Under the pieces are notes generated by a model. That model saw nothing but the letters and a program-made list of their open reading frames with translations, ran no database searches and was not told the origin of the DNA. Both the position numbers and the translations under genes were made by a program. Of a DNA stretch of 5,527 nucleotides, positions 4,483-5,527 are shown one piece after another. Origin of the DNA: an uncultured Collinsella sp. GTDB lineage: Bacteria > Actinomycetota > Coriobacteriia > Coriobacteriales > Coriobacteriaceae. The DNA lies in contig URIJ01000138.1 of the NCBI GenBank assembly GCA_900547835.1, positions 1 to 5,527 of the forward strand. Direction: 5' to 3'. How positions within the stretch are numbered: the stretch's first letter is position 1; each line of letters opens with the position of its first letter.

Positions 4483-5388
4483 ATGATTCAGGACCCCTTT
4501 CGTTCGATGATTCGTTCGGAAGGGGTTCTGCGTTATCGCGACCTTCCGTGGCGCCGCACGCGCGATCCGTACATCATTTGGCTTTCTGAGGTCATGCTGC
4601 AGCAAACACAGGTACCACGCGTGGAGACGCGTATGCCGGCGTGGCTCGATCGCTTTCCGACCGTGCAGGCGCTTGCCCAGGCCGCGCCTTCCGATGTTTT
4701 GGACGCTTGGCAGGGCATGGGCTACAACCGACGCGCTCTGGCGCTTCATGGGGCCGCTCAGCGCGTTGTAGAGGACTGGGACGGGGAGTTTCCGCGTGAG
4801 ACGCGTGACTTGGTCGCTCTGCCCGGCATTGGCCCGGCAACGGCGCAGGGCATCCGTTCGTTTGCGTTTGATCTTCCAGGCGTGTATCTAGAGACCAATG
4901 TGCGCACGGTCTTTTTGCATCATTTCTTTCCCGATGTGCCGGCCGTTCCCGATCGCGAGCTGGTGCCGCTGATTCAAGCCGCCTGTCCGGCGGCCCCTGG
5001 TGCGGCGGCGGATGAGATTGCGCCCTTTGCCGTGCCTCAAGACGATGCCGACACGCCGCGCGCATGGTATTACGCGTTGCTGGATTACGGCGCGTATCTT
5101 AAAAAGACGCTGCCCAATCCGTCCAGGCGGTCGGCGGGCTATAGTCGTCAGTCCAAGTTTGAGGGCTCGCGTCGCCAAAAGCGCGCCCACATTGTGCGCA
5201 TGCTGCTGGCGGCGCGCGATGGACAACCGGCAGGTATTACGCTCGATGAAGCCGTTGCAGGCGTTAACGAGATGGAGACGGCAGCCGGCCGAGAGCCGGT
5301 CGAGCGCGAGCTGGTCGCAAGCATTCTTGCCGATCTGGAGCGCGAGGGCTTTTGCGGCTCCGAGGGCGATTGTTGGCTGAGTGTGTAG
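4483..5388 (+). CDS. MutY-like HhH-GPD DNA glycosylase, without Fe-S cluster motif
   Basis: A 301-residue protein of the endonuclease III/MutY superfamily, likely acting in base excision repair, perhaps on adenine opposite oxidised guanine. The N-terminal half matches MutY: LPWRRTRDPYIIWLSEVMLQQTQV with the catalytic Glu at E36, GMGYNRRA, and the helix-hairpin-helix LPGIGPATAQG (113-123). The catalytic Asp of MutY (LDGNV in E. coli) is replaced by Glu in LETNVRTV (E137). The four-cysteine 4Fe-4S motif is missing: after DYGAYLKK comes an Arg/Ser-rich NPSRRSAGY...QSKFEGSRRQKR segment. No MutT-like 8-oxoG recognition domain follows, only about 70 residues that look like a small helical or winged domain. 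I recall this ETN/no-cluster form from other bacterial proteins annotated as adenine glycosylases. AAGGAG (4470-4475) stands 7 nt before ATG 4483. It probably forms an operon with the Rrf2 gene; no terminator is evident after it. Confidence 0.88.
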   Translation: MIQDPFRSMIRSEGVLRYRDLPWRRTRDPYIIWLSEVMLQQTQVPRVETRMPAWLDRFPTVQALAQAAPSDVLDAWQGMGYNRRALALHGAAQRVVEDWDGEFPRETRDLVALPGIGPATAQGIRSFAFDLPGVYLETNVRTVFLHHFFPDVPAVPDRELVPLIQAACPAAPGAAADEIAPFAVPQDDADTPRAWYYALLDYGAYLKKTLPNPSRRSAGYSRQSKFEGSRRQKRAHIVRMLLAARDGQPAGITLDEAVAGVNEMETAAGREPVERELVASILADLEREGFCGSEGDCWLSV

Positions 5389-5456
5389 CTCACTCGAATC
5401 TGAAGAACGGGATTGTAAGGTTTAAATTCTCGGCATGAGGGCATCCTTAAAGCAAG

Positions 5457-5479
5457 GCCGCTCAAAGTCTGTGGGCGGC
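5457..5479 (+). other. Hairpin in the leader of the last gene
   Basis: GCCGCTCA (5457-5464) pairs with TGGGCGGC (5472-5479), an 8-bp stem with one G-U pair and a 7-base loop. There is no T-run, so it is not a clear terminator for the glycosylase gene. It ends 9 bases before the AAGGG ribosome binding site at 5488-5492. I found no convincing promoter hexamers in the 114-bp gap 5389-5502. Confidence 0.3.
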
Positions 5480-5502
5480 ATGCGTTGAAGGGAAGTACAC
5501 CT

Positions 5503-5527
5503 ATGGATTTTGAGAATTCCCAAACCA
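5503..5527 (+). CDS. First codons of a gene, probably rubrerythrin
   Basis: ATG 5503 follows AAGGG (5488-5492) with a 10-nt gap and opens a frame reading MDFENSQT up to the window edge. Rubrerythrins of anaerobes often begin in this way (M-[DE]-[FL]-x-x-S-x-T, then a four-helix di-iron domain), and the preceding Rrf2 and glycosylase genes suit a non-haem peroxidase gene. Only eight full codons are visible, so the product name is a guess from a short match; that a gene starts here is more secure. Confidence 0.5.

Noticed and set aside
3904..4749. 281-codon - strand frame opposite the Rrf2 and glycosylase genes
   Set aside because: It spans two well-supported genes on the other strand and shows no motif.
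5413..5441. Promoter with TTGTAA as -35 before the last gene
   Set aside because: The -10 position at 17-bp spacing reads TGAGGG, and the TTTAAATT nearby has no partner at the correct distance.

Overview
The window is a GC-rich bacterial chromosomal segment, and every gene called is on the + strand. Codon choice, the Rrf2/MutY-like/probable rubrerythrin set and the style of the proteins suggest an anaerobic high-GC Gram-positive of the Coriobacteriia, perhaps Collinsella. This is inference from memory of such proteins; there is no ribosomal marker to settle it.

Layout. Positions 1-437 hold the 3' end of an unrecognised gene, which overlaps by 4 bp a LytS-type sensor kinase (434-1777). A 72-bp gap with a small hairpin follows, then a LytTR response regulator (1850-2566) closed by a long intrinsic terminator (2573-2623). 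Next is a monocistronic YfcE-type metallophosphoesterase (2664-3131) with its own terminator (3141-3173). The 408-bp stretch 3132-3539 has no protein gene. It carries a GCGAAGC mini-hairpin, a 143-nt inverted repeat with two perfect 38-bp arms, and a tRNA promoter with an A/T-rich UP-like element. tRNA-Asp(GTC) lies at 3540-3617, followed by a UUCG-loop terminator. The 358-bp stretch 3618-3975 holds that terminator, two short inverted repeats, a 12-bp palindrome, a candidate -10 element and a leader of about 150 nt for the next gene. Then come an Rrf2-family regulator (3976-4461) and, 21 bp later, a MutY-like HhH-GPD glycosylase (4483-5388). The window ends in the first codons of a gene at 5503 that looks like rubrerythrin.

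How the genes fit together. The kinase and regulator form a two-component system of the LytS/LytTR class; the sequence does not reveal its signal or target. The Rrf2 regulator with a cysteine cluster, the base-excision-repair-like glycosylase and the probable rubrerythrin make a plausible redox or oxidative-damage group.

No clearly new multi-gene system is visible. The points most worth a second look are the 38-bp-arm inverted repeat, the CxCxC tail of the Rrf2 protein, the Asp-to-Glu change and absent Fe-S cysteines in the MutY-like protein, the five cysteines inside the kinase membrane hairpin, and the contrasting codon use of the phosphoesterase gene.
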